Positions 22,640-30,817 of a stretch of DNA of 64,000 nt are shown piece by piece. Every line of letters starts with the position of its first letter. Within the stretch, counting starts at the first letter, position 1. A program made the position numbers and the translations under genes. The notes under the pieces were generated by a model. It had not been told where the DNA came from. It searched no databases and was given only the letters and a program-made list of their open reading frames with translations. The stretch comes from Emticicia aquatilis (GTDB lineage Bacteria > Bacteroidota > Bacteroidia > Cytophagales > Spirosomataceae): positions 868,001-932,000 of the forward strand of contig NZ_BMKK01000001.1 in the NCBI RefSeq assembly GCF_014644295.1, read 5' to 3'.

Positions 22640-24025
22640 ATGATTAAAATTGATTACAACCTTCAACCCACCGATTTAAGCTCAAAACTAAAAAGATTTT
22701 GGGAGCTTTCTGGACAAAAAATCCAATCAATTGAGCAAAATTACGATGTTTCAAAGGGTTCGCCAGTTTTTACACGAAAAGGCGAATACACTACTCGTGG
22801 TTGGACAGAATGGACACAAGGCTTTCAGTTTGGCTCAGCAATTTTGCAATTCGATGCCACTGGCGAACAAGATTTCCTTGAAATTGGAAGAAAAAATACG
22901 CTCAACGTAATGGCTCCGCACGTGAGCCACATAGGTGTACACGACCACGGCTTCAATAACGTAAGCACCTACGGCAATTTGCTACGTTTGATGCGTGAGG
23001 GAAAAATTGCTTTCAACGAATGGGAGAAAAATTTCTATGAATTGGCTCTTAAAATTTCGGGTGCAGTGCAAGCAAGTCGTTGGACACCAATAAAAAACGG
23101 TGGCTATATTCATTCTTTCAATGGAGCTCATTCTCTTTTTGTTGACACCATTCGTTCGTGCCGTGCTTTGGTGGTTAGTCATCGTTTAGGTCATGTTTTT
23201 CAAGGCGAAGGTGATGTAAAAATCAATATGCTTGACCGTGCATTGCAGCATATCAAAGCCACTGCCGATTATTCGGTTTTTTATGGTGAAGGTCGAGATT
23301 CTTATGATATTTGGGGCCGAACGGCTCACGAAAGCGTTTTCAATGTAAAAGATGGAAATTTCCGTTGTCCAAACTCGCAACAAGGCTACACGGGTTTCTC
23401 AACTTGGACTCGTGGACTGGCTTGGGCGATGTGTGGTTTTCCCGAAGAATTGGAGTTTCTTGAAACCCTCGAAGATACCGAACTCGAAGCCTTTGGTGGC
23501 CGAGCAAGCATCGAAAAATACATGCTGAAAGCGGCTCAAGCAACTTGCGATTTTTATATCGAACATACACCAATCGACGGCATTCCCTACTGGGATACTG
23601 GAGCTCCAAACTTACATAAATTGGGCGATTATCTCAGCGAAAAAGCCAATCCTTACAATGATTTTGAACCTGTTGATGCTTCGGCGGCAGCTATTGGTTC
23701 GCAAGGTTTGTTACGTCTGGGCAGATATTTAATGAGAAAAGGCGATACCGAAACTGGCAGAAAATACTGGCAAGCGGGGCTAACAGTGCTTAATTCGCTT
23801 TTAGAAGAACCTTATTTGAGTACAAACGACAATCATCAAGGTTTGCTCCTTCACTCAATTTATCACCAACCAAATGGCTGGGATTATGTTCCCGAAGGCA
23901 GCAAAATTGCAAACGGAGAATCAAGCATGTGGGGCGATTATCATTTCCGAGAAGTCGCTCTCTATGTGCAGAAACTCATCAATCAAGAGCCTTATTATGC
24001 TTTTTATAATTGTTTAGAAAAATAA
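22640..24025 (+). CDS. GH88-like unsaturated glucuronyl hydrolase
   Basis: 461 residues with the (alpha/alpha)6 barrel motifs of family 88: VHDHGFNNVSTYGN and FVDTIRSC, each with an Asp that matches the catalytic aspartates, then WTRGLAWAM, GIPYWDTGAP, EPVDASAAA, HQGLLLHSIYH and SSMWGDYHF. The family removes 4,5-unsaturated uronic acid residues by a hydration mechanism. No signal peptide is seen, so it would be cytoplasmic unless the start is wrong. No polysaccharide lyase is nearby to supply unsaturated uronates, so the substrate may be something else produced by the surrounding oxidoreductases. Confidence 0.8.
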   Translation: MIKIDYNLQPTDLSSKLKRFWELSGQKIQSIEQNYDVSKGSPVFTRKGEYTTRGWTEWTQGFQFGSAILQFDATGEQDFLEIGRKNTLNVMAPHVSHIGVHDHGFNNVSTYGNLLRLMREGKIAFNEWEKNFYELALKISGAVQASRWTPIKNGGYIHSFNGAHSLFVDTIRSCRALVVSHRLGHVFQGEGDVKINMLDRALQHIKATADYSVFYGEGRDSYDIWGRTAHESVFNVKDGNFRCPNSQQGYTGFSTWTRGLAWAMCGFPEELEFLETLEDTELEAFGGRASIEKYMLKAAQATCDFYIEHTPIDGIPYWDTGAPNLHKLGDYLSEKANPYNDFEPVDASAAAIGSQGLLRLGRYLMRKGDTETGRKYWQAGLTVLNSLLEEPYLSTNDNHQGLLLHSIYHQPNGWDYVPEGSKIANGESSMWGDYHFREVALYVQKLINQEPYYAFYNCLEK

Positions 24026-24101
24026 CCGACCGATTAGATTTTGGCAATGACGCAATGTTCATTTTCAATTATCCATTCTCAATTATTCATTAATTAGACA
24101 A

Positions 24102-25553
24102 ATGGCAGAAAAATTTAAACCAAAATATACCAGAGTAGCTCAACTCAAAACCGCTCAAGATTTAAGAAATTATCTTTCGACAAGTAATGTTACTCTTGAT
24201 TTTGATGATGAATTAATCACAGGCGAAGCATCACCTTTCAAAAAGAGTATTACCCTAAAATCGGGCAAAAAAATTGGTAATGCACTCTCAATTTTACCAA
24301 TGGAAGGCTGGGACGGCACAGCCGATGGCCGACCAAGTGAATTTACCAAACGCCGTTGGGAAAACTTTGCCATCAGCGGTGCAAAACTCTTGTGGGGTTG
24401 CGAAGCAGTAGCTGTTACACATGAAGGGCGAGCAAATCCTCGTCAACTGGTGATGAATGAAGCTAATTTTTCGGAATATGAGAACCTTTACAAGCTTGTG
24501 ATTGACAAACACACCGAAAAATTTGGCTCGACGGATGATTTATTGGTTGGACTACAACTCACTCACTCGGGGCGTTTCTGCAAGCCAAATGATAATACCA
24601 AGTTTGAATCTAAGATTTTATACAATCACCCAAAACTCGACAAGAAATTTCATCTAAGCGAAAATCATCCTTTGATGACCGATGATGAAATTGATACTTT
24701 GGTGGAAGATTTCGTAAAAGCTGCCGTTTTGACTCAAAAAGCAGGTTTTCATTTTGTCGATATCAAGCATTGCCACGGTTATTTAGGTCATGAATTTTTG
24801 AGTGCCTACGACCGTGAAGGCAAATACGGTGGAAGTTTCGAAAATCGTACTCGTTTTTTAAGAAACATCGTTGAAGGCATCAAAAAAGCGGCCCCAGGTT
24901 TAGAAATGGGCATCCGTCTGAGTGCCATTGATTTTGTGCCGTTTAAAAAAAGTGTAACTGGAGAAGGTGAACCCGATTTAACTCCAAATCAAGCTTACAA
25001 ATATGCCTTTGGTTGTGATGATTCTGGAATAAACATTGATTTAGAAGAACCAAAAGCATTTTTAGAATTGGCTCAAAGTCTGGGCATTCAGTTGATTTGT
25101 GTTACGGTTTCGAGTCCGTATTACAATCCTCATGTTACACGTCCTGCCCTCTTTCCGCCCTCAGATGGTTATCAGCCACCCGAAGAGCCTTTGGAAGGTG
25201 TGGCTCGTATGATTGATGTGGCCGAAGGACTAAAAAAAGCATTTCCAGAAATGGTTATTGTGGGTTCGGGCTATTCTTATTTACAAGAATGGTTACCAAA
25301 TGTTGCCCATAATGTATTGAGAAATGGCAAAGCGGACTTTGTAGGCTTCGGTCGTATGGTGCTTTCGTACCCAACCATGCCAGATGATATGCTAAACGAC
25401 CGTCCAACGCAACGCAAATTGCTGTGTCGTACTTTCTCTGATTGCACAACTGCTCCACGCAATGGTTTATATTCAGGTTGTTTTCCTCTCGACCCAATTT
25501 ATAAAAACCATCCGCACGCCGAACTACTCAAAACTATCAAAGACGGAATATGA
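24102..25553 (+). CDS. Old Yellow Enzyme-family NADH:flavin oxidoreductase
   Basis: 483 residues of FMN-dependent TIM barrel. Motifs are LPMEGWDGTADGRPSEFT near the start (in place of the usual N-terminal substrate loop), LLWGCEAVAVTHEGRANP, LQLTHSGR, DIKHCHGYLGHEFLS, NRTRFLRNIVEGI, and late FVGFGRM. The C-terminus lacks the extra FeS and flavodoxin domains of 2,4-dienoyl-CoA reductase, so it is a single-domain OYE. Such enzymes reduce activated C=C bonds using NAD(P)H. It overlaps the next SDR gene by 4 bp (ATGA), meaning tight coupling. The likely substrate is an enone sugar or sugar acid (inference from neighbours). Confidence 0.87.
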   Translation: MAEKFKPKYTRVAQLKTAQDLRNYLSTSNVTLDFDDELITGEASPFKKSITLKSGKKIGNALSILPMEGWDGTADGRPSEFTKRRWENFAISGAKLLWGCEAVAVTHEGRANPRQLVMNEANFSEYENLYKLVIDKHTEKFGSTDDLLVGLQLTHSGRFCKPNDNTKFESKILYNHPKLDKKFHLSENHPLMTDDEIDTLVEDFVKAAVLTQKAGFHFVDIKHCHGYLGHEFLSAYDREGKYGGSFENRTRFLRNIVEGIKKAAPGLEMGIRLSAIDFVPFKKSVTGEGEPDLTPNQAYKYAFGCDDSGINIDLEEPKAFLELAQSLGIQLICVTVSSPYYNPHVTRPALFPPSDGYQPPEEPLEGVARMIDVAEGLKKAFPEMVIVGSGYSYLQEWLPNVAHNVLRNGKADFVGFGRMVLSYPTMPDDMLNDRPTQRKLLCRTFSDCTTAPRNGLYSGCFPLDPIYKNHPHAELLKTIKDGI

Positions 25554-26320
25554 AAAGAGTAGCGTTCGTAACAGGCGGAAGTCGTGGAATAGGCTTAGGA
25601 ATTGCCCAACACTTAGCACAAAATGGCTTTAATTTGGCTATCAATGGGGTTAGAGATGAGCAATCGGTAGAAGAAGTTTTGGAGTTTTTACGAATTCTCG
25701 GAGCAGAAGTAATTTATTGTCAAGGCGATATTGCTTCAAAGGAAGCACGTACCCAAATGCTTGACAAAATCAAAGCTCATTTCGGAAGATTAGATGTTTT
25801 GGTCAATAATGCGGGCGTTGCTCCTAAAGAACGTAATGATATTTTAGCAGCCACCGAAGAAAGTTTCGATTATGTAATTTCGACTAACTTAAAAGGAACT
25901 TACTTTTTAACCCAAGCCGCCGCCAATTGGATGATTGAGCAGAAGAATAATGACCCAGATTTTTTGGCATCAATCATAACTGTATCTTCTATTTCGGCCA
26001 CAGTTGCCTCGGTCAATCGGGGAGAATATTGCGTATCGAAAGCAGGTTTGGGTATGATGACTCAGCTTTTTGCAGCTCGTCTGGGTGAATTTAATATTCC
26101 TGTTTATGAAGTAAGACCAGGTGTAATAAAAACCGACATGACCGAAGGCGTAACGGCCAAATATGATAAACTCATTGCCGATGGACTCACGGTTCAAAAC
26201 CGTTGGGGGTTTCCCGATGATATTGGCAAAGCAGTTGCAGCAATAGCTAAAGGAGCTTTCCCTTATTCAACAGGGCAGGTTTTTATGATTGATGGTGGTC
26301 TGACAATTGCGAGGCTTTGA
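25550..26320 (+). CDS. short-chain dehydrogenase/reductase (3-ketoacyl-ACP reductase type)
   Basis: 256 residues of classical SDR: NAD(P)-binding TGGSRGIG, NNAG at about 86-89, catalytic Ser147 with Tyr160 and Lys164 (YCVSK), and the C-terminal PYSTGQVFMIDGG. Annotation pipelines usually call this a 3-oxoacyl-ACP reductase, but being translationally coupled to an OYE flavoenzyme in a sugar gene block it more likely acts on a sugar ketone or alcohol. The start ATG lies inside the stop of the previous gene. Confidence 0.87.
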   Translation: MKRVAFVTGGSRGIGLGIAQHLAQNGFNLAINGVRDEQSVEEVLEFLRILGAEVIYCQGDIASKEARTQMLDKIKAHFGRLDVLVNNAGVAPKERNDILAATEESFDYVISTNLKGTYFLTQAAANWMIEQKNNDPDFLASIITVSSISATVASVNRGEYCVSKAGLGMMTQLFAARLGEFNIPVYEVRPGVIKTDMTEGVTAKYDKLIADGLTVQNRWGFPDDIGKAVAAIAKGAFPYSTGQVFMIDGGLTIARL

Positions 26321-26390
26321 AAAAATAACCCACGGTCAGCAGTCGATAGTTATTTATAGAAATACCGTTTTTCGATTAAATATTTACCTA

Positions 26391-28106
26391 ATGAAACGAA
26401 CTATCATCTACATATTATCTCTTCTTTTCTTTGCAAATATGAACGTTTTTGCAAGGAAAGAAGCATTTTTTCAACCGATAGACTCACTTTCTATAGGCAA
26501 AGGTCAAATATTATTTACTCAAAATTGTACCAGTTGTCATCAAATTAAAACAGATGGTATTGGGCCGAAATTATCGGGCATTACGAGTATCACTTCTCCG
26601 GCTTGGGTGAAGAAATTTATCAAAAATTCGCAAGATGTAATTGCTGCGGGCGATGAACGAGCCACCCAAGCTTTTCTGAAATACAAAAAGGCTATTATGC
26701 CTTCATACAGCCATTTGCAGGAAACAGAACTCAATGCGATTGTTGATTATTTAGCTACGACAAAGCCCATCAAAAATAACTTCAAGAAAGACTATGGCGA
26801 AGGGCTCAAAAATCCAATTCCTGAACCAATCGAAGTTTCAAATCTTGTCATTGATGTAAAGCAGTTTACGCAATTTCCTGTATCAAGTGAAGGTGGGAAA
26901 TATCCGCTCACCCGTATTACAAAATTGGCTCCTCAGCCAATTACAGGACAAATTTTTGTAAATGATTTACGAGGAAAACTGTATAAAATGGAAGGTAGTA
27001 CGCCAGTAGTTTACATGGATTTTGCCCAATTAATGCCAAATTTCATTCACCAACCAGGTTTGGCTTCTGGTTTGGGAAGTTTTGCATTTCATCCAGATTT
27101 CTTGAATAACGGCTTACTTTATACCACTCACAGCGAAAAAACAGGCTCAGCAAAAGCTGATTTTGCTTATTCTGATTCGATAAAAGTTGCTTTACAATGG
27201 GTGCTTACCGAATGGAAAATTGAAAATCCTGCGTCGGGAGTCTTCTCGGGAAAACCTCGTGAAATGATGCGAATAAATGTTGTTTCGGTCATTCATGGTG
27301 TGCAAGAAATTAGCTTTAATCCAATGGCAAAAAAAGGCGATACCGATTACGGCCTTTTGTATATAGGAATTGGCGATGGTGGAGCCGCCGAAAATGGTTA
27401 CGCTTTCTTGACAAACAAAGAAGAAAGAATCTGGGGCAAAATCTTACGAATCGACCCAGCGGGCAGAAATAGTAAAAATGGCAAATATGGTATTCCTGCC
27501 ACAAATCCTTATGTAAAATCGACTAATAAAAAGACTCTGAAAGAAATTTTTGCGAGTGGTTTCCGAAACCCACACCGAATCATGTGGACGAGCAAAGGCG
27601 ATATGCTTGCTGCAAACATTGGTCATGCCAATATCGAATCTTTATACAAAATCGAAGCAGGGCGAAACTACGGCTGGCCGATTCGAGAAGGCAAATTTGT
27701 GATTCATACCGACGGTGATATGAATAAAGTTTATCCACTACCAGCTAATGATAAAACCTATAACATAACTTATCCAGTAGCTACTTTCGACCACGATGAA
27801 GCCAAAGCCATTACGGGTGGCTACGAATATATAGGCAGCTTAATACCAGCATTAAAAGGAAAATATTTATTCGGAGATATTCCAACAGGAAGATTGTTTT
27901 ATTTAGATGTAGCCGACCTCAAACAAGGGCAAACAGCACAAATAAAAGAATGGAAACTCACGCTCAATGGCAAGCCCGAAACCCTCAGAAATTTGTGTGG
28001 CAATGATAGAATTGACTTGCATTTTGGCATTGATGCCCAAGGCGAAATGTATATCATGACTAAAGCCGATGGAAGAGTTTATCAGATTATTGGAGCAAAA
28101 GAGTAG
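26391..28106 (+). CDS. cytochrome c fused to PQQ-type sugar dehydrogenase propeller
   Basis: 571 residues from ATG 26391, which is followed by a signal peptide ending near VFAR; an upstream in-frame ATG at 26307 would hide the signal. Residues ~35-125 are a class I cytochrome c (heme motif CTSCH, distal Met in IMPSYSHL). Residues ~150-571 form a six-bladed glucose/sorbosone dehydrogenase propeller (GLGSFAFHPDF, LYIGIGDGG, GKILRIDPAG, SGFRNPHRI, GRNYGWP, YLFGDIPTGRLF). Electrons from sugar oxidation could pass directly to the attached heme in the periplasm. Whether PQQ is really the cofactor is not certain; no pqq genes are in the window. Confidence 0.88.
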   Translation: MKRTIIYILSLLFFANMNVFARKEAFFQPIDSLSIGKGQILFTQNCTSCHQIKTDGIGPKLSGITSITSPAWVKKFIKNSQDVIAAGDERATQAFLKYKKAIMPSYSHLQETELNAIVDYLATTKPIKNNFKKDYGEGLKNPIPEPIEVSNLVIDVKQFTQFPVSSEGGKYPLTRITKLAPQPITGQIFVNDLRGKLYKMEGSTPVVYMDFAQLMPNFIHQPGLASGLGSFAFHPDFLNNGLLYTTHSEKTGSAKADFAYSDSIKVALQWVLTEWKIENPASGVFSGKPREMMRINVVSVIHGVQEISFNPMAKKGDTDYGLLYIGIGDGGAAENGYAFLTNKEERIWGKILRIDPAGRNSKNGKYGIPATNPYVKSTNKKTLKEIFASGFRNPHRIMWTSKGDMLAANIGHANIESLYKIEAGRNYGWPIREGKFVIHTDGDMNKVYPLPANDKTYNITYPVATFDHDEAKAITGGYEYIGSLIPALKGKYLFGDIPTGRLFYLDVADLKQGQTAQIKEWKLTLNGKPETLRNLCGNDRIDLHFGIDAQGEMYIMTKADGRVYQIIGAKE

Positions 28107-28185
28107 CACAAGTTTCCAACTTGTGATGATGTAAATATTGTAAAGTCGCATTCTCAGTTATAGCACAAGTTAGAAACATGTGCTA
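28107..28185. repeat. two copies of dispersed palindrome family A
   Basis: cacaagtttccaacttgtg (28107-28125) and tagcacaagttagaaacatgtgcta (28161-28185, one mismatch) lie in the gap between the cytochrome fusion and the Gfo/Idh gene. They could form hairpins in the polycistronic mRNA. Confidence 0.7.
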
Positions 28186-28222
28186 CCATAATCTCTATTC
28201 AACCTTAACTATTCAGCAAACA

Positions 28223-29521
28223 ATGAAAAAATTTACTCGCCGAGATATTCTCAAGGCAACAGTTCCGAGTTCACTTGCCATGATGGCTATTCCGACTATC
28301 ATTCCTTCCACTGCTTTCGGTGCAAACGACCGAATGCGAGTAGCAGTTATTGGTATTAATGGCCGTGGGAAAGACCATATAAAAGGGTTTATGGCACAAG
28401 ATAATGTAGAAGTTGCCACTCTCTGCGATGTAGATAACGTTGTGCTGAAAGCTGGTGCAAAGGCTTTTGAAGAAAAATATAGCAGAAAAGTAAATACTGA
28501 AGGCGATTTACGCAAGGTTTACGAAGATAAAAGCATCGATGCCGTGAGTATTGCCACACCCAACCATTGGCACGCTTTAGCGGCTATTTGGGCGTGTCAG
28601 GCGGGTAAGGATGTATATGTAGAGAAACCTGCTTGCCATAATGTATTTGAAGGCCGAAAACTGGTTGAAGCAGCCACCAAATACAATCGAATCGTGCAAA
28701 ATGGTGTGCAGTTGCGTAGTTCGGTGGCCATTCAAGAAGCCATCAAACATTTGCGAGATGGACTTATCGGAAAAGTTTATATGGCTCGTGGAACGGTCTA
28801 TAAGTGGCGTCCAGATATTGGTGATTTGGGAAAATCGCCCGTTCCTGAAGGCCTCAATTGGGATTTGTGGCAAGGCCCAGCCCAAGCACGAGAATTTAGC
28901 AAAAATTATGTGCATTATAACTGGCACTGGTTCTGGGAATATGGCAATGGCGATGTAGGAAATCAAGGTATCCACGAAACCGACCTTTGTATGTGGGGTT
29001 TAGATGTGGGTTTGCCCGAAACCATTACGGCTGCGGGTGGAAAATATCTCTGGAACGACTGCAAAGAAACACCCGAAGTTTTAAGCACGACTTACAACTA
29101 CCCAAAGCAAGGAAAAGTGATTCAGATGGAAGTGCGTCCGTGGATGACAAACAAAGAAGATGGCGTTGAGGTGGGCAACATTTTTTATGGTGATAAAGGC
29201 TATATGGTTATCAATGGCTATAACGATTATAAAACTTTTCTTGGAAAAGAACGCACGCCTGGCCCTGCTCGCAATGCAGGTGGCGACCACTACAAAAACT
29301 TCATTGATGCTGTACGAGCAAAAGATAAATCTCTGCTTAATGGCCCGATTGAAACAGGACATTTAGCGGCAAGTATCGCTCACTTGGGCAATATTTCTTA
29401 CCGTTTGGGCAGAACATTGCACTTCGACCCAAGTAAAGAAACTTTCATCGGAGATAAAGAAGCAAACGCCATGCTCACTCGTAAGTATCGAGCTCCTTAT
29501 GTTGTACCTGATAAGGTTTGA
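28223..29521 (+). CDS. exported Gfo/Idh/MocA-family oxidoreductase
   Basis: 432 residues from ATG 28223 with the Tat signal TRRDILKATVPSSLAMM. The Rossmann domain starts at VAVIGINGRGKDH, and the VYVEKP motif (here DVYVEKPACHN) contains the family's conserved lysine. The second half has the alpha/beta domain (VYKWRPDIG, NWHWFWEYGNGDVGNQGIHETD) with the substrate-site His. Such Tat-exported members keep NAD(H) tightly bound and act on glycosides, including oxidation at C3. It is the last gene of the 21514-29521 block and is ended by a hairpin at 29541-29576. Confidence 0.87.
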   Translation: MKKFTRRDILKATVPSSLAMMAIPTIIPSTAFGANDRMRVAVIGINGRGKDHIKGFMAQDNVEVATLCDVDNVVLKAGAKAFEEKYSRKVNTEGDLRKVYEDKSIDAVSIATPNHWHALAAIWACQAGKDVYVEKPACHNVFEGRKLVEAATKYNRIVQNGVQLRSSVAIQEAIKHLRDGLIGKVYMARGTVYKWRPDIGDLGKSPVPEGLNWDLWQGPAQAREFSKNYVHYNWHWFWEYGNGDVGNQGIHETDLCMWGLDVGLPETITAAGGKYLWNDCKETPEVLSTTYNYPKQGKVIQMEVRPWMTNKEDGVEVGNIFYGDKGYMVINGYNDYKTFLGKERTPGPARNAGGDHYKNFIDAVRAKDKSLLNGPIETGHLAASIAHLGNISYRLGRTLHFDPSKETFIGDKEANAMLTRKYRAPYVVPDKV

Positions 29522-29540
29522 TTGGTCATGTAATTCATGT

Positions 29541-29578
29541 AAAAAGGCTAACAAAATCAATTTTGTTAGCCTTTTTTA
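29541..29578. terminator. strong bidirectional terminator
   Basis: aaaaaggctaacaaaa (29541-29556) pairs with ttttgttagccttttt (29561-29576); 4-base loop; A and T runs on both sides. It separates the convergent Gfo/Idh and hemE genes. Confidence 0.88.
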
Positions 29579-29598
29579 TATTTTTTTCTACAATAACA

Positions 29599-29617
29599 GA
29601 CAAGTTGGAAACTTGTC
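29599..29617. repeat. dispersed palindrome, family A
   Basis: gacaagtt-gga-aacttgtc, a perfect 8-bp inverted repeat just downstream of the hemE stop. Confidence 0.65.
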
Positions 29618-29623
29618 CTAACT

Positions 29624-30649
29624 TTATATCGTATAATTTTTCACTGTTTCGATAAAACATTTTACTTTCTCAGGGTCGGTATCAGGATATACACCGTGAC
29701 CAAGATTCGCAATATATTTTTGTCCACCGAAGTTTTTAATCATCTTTTTAGTGTGTTTTTCAATTTCTTTAAAAGAGCTATACAAAACACACGGGTCGAG
29801 ATTTCCTTGTAAAGTTTTGTGCGGAATCATTCGGCGAGACTCTGTAATGTCCATGTTCCAGTCCAGACCCACTACATCACAATTCAGTTTCGACATTTCT
29901 TTTCTCGCAAAAAATGCACCCTTAGCAAATACTGTTACTGGTACTTCGTTGATGGCATCACAAATTTGGGCAATGTAAGGCAACGAAAATTTACGATATT
30001 GGTCAGGCGAGAGAATACCTGCCCACGAATCAAAAATCTGTACTAAATCTGCTCCATGTTTGGCTTGAGCTTTTAAGTAAGCGATTGTAGTATCAGTAAT
30101 TTTTTGTAGCAACGCATGAGCTAATTCTGGCTCAGAATAAAGCATTTTCTTGGCTATCGAAAAGGTTTTTGAGCCTTTTCCTTCAACCATATAACAAAAA
30201 ATAGTAAACGGAGCTCCCGCAAAACCCAATAATGGCACACGCCCGTTTAGTTCTTTCTTTACAATATCAATCGCTTTCAATACATAAGCCAACTCATTTT
30301 CGGGATTAGCTATCCTTAAAGCATCAATATCTTTTTTATTTTGAATAACCTTCGGAAAAACCGGGCCTTTAGATTCCACCATTTCGTAAGGTAAACCCAT
30401 GGCTTCTGGCACAACTAAAATATCCGAAAATATGATTGCAGCGTCAGTTCCCAAAATATCTACTGGCTGAATTGTTACTTCGGCAGCCATTTCGGGAGTT
30501 GTGGCCAATTTTATAAAACTTCCTGCTTTTTCTCTTACAGCACGGTACTCAGGCAAGATACGTCCAGCTTGACGCATCATCCAGACAGGTACTCGCTCAA
30601 CACGCTCGCCCTTGGCGGCACGTAATATTAAATCATTTTGTAATTTCAT
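29624..30649 (-). CDS. hemE: uroporphyrinogen decarboxylase
   Basis: 341 residues. It removes four acetate carboxyls from uroporphyrinogen III to give coproporphyrinogen III in heme synthesis. Motifs are [11 protein letters not shown] (substrate-binding Arg), [12 protein letters not shown] with the essential Asp, [23 protein letters not shown] and the final [15 protein letters not shown]. The length is normal. A perfect -7 box lies so close to the ATG that the mRNA would be nearly leaderless. Confidence 0.96.
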   Translation of the reverse strand: MKLQNDLILRAAKGERVERVPVWMMRQAGRILPEYRAVREKAGSFIKLATTPEMAAEVTIQPVDILGTDAAIIFSDILVVPEAMGLPYEMVESKGPVFPKVIQNKKDIDALRIANPENELAYVLKAIDIVKKELNGRVPLLGFAGAPFTIFCYMVEGKGSKTFSIAKKMLYSEPELAHALLQKITDTTIAYLKAQAKHGADLVQIFDSWAGILSPDQYRKFSLPYIAQICDAINEVPVTVFAKGAFFARKEMSKLNCDVVGLDWNMDITESRRMIPHKTLQGNLDPCVLYSSFKEIEKHTKKMIKNFGGQKYIANLGHGVYPDTDPEKVKCFIETVKNYTI

Positions 30650-30653
30650 TCTA

Positions 30654-30661
30654 CAAAGATA
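30654..30661 (-). promoter_or_regulatory. hemE promoter -7 box
   Basis: The minus strand reads TATCTTTG, then tagaATG: only four bases between the box and the start codon. No -33 TTG was found at the usual distance. Confidence 0.45.
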
Positions 30662-30755
30662 CGCTTCCGCCTATTTTATTGCTATAATTAGTTACGGAAT
30701 TTTAGTCAAAATGGTTTTGGCACGCATCAAAATGATATAAATTGTAACAAAAAAA

Positions 30756-30780
30756 GAGGCTACTTACGTGAAGTAGCCTC
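30756..30780 (-). terminator. terminator of the DUF937-OmpA gene
   Basis: gaggctactt (30756-30765) pairs with aagtagcctc (30771-30780); the minus strand continues with a run of T. Confidence 0.8.
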
Positions 30781-30817
30781 GGCGGTATGTGTTTTGTTGT
30801 TTTGGGGTAATCGGGAA

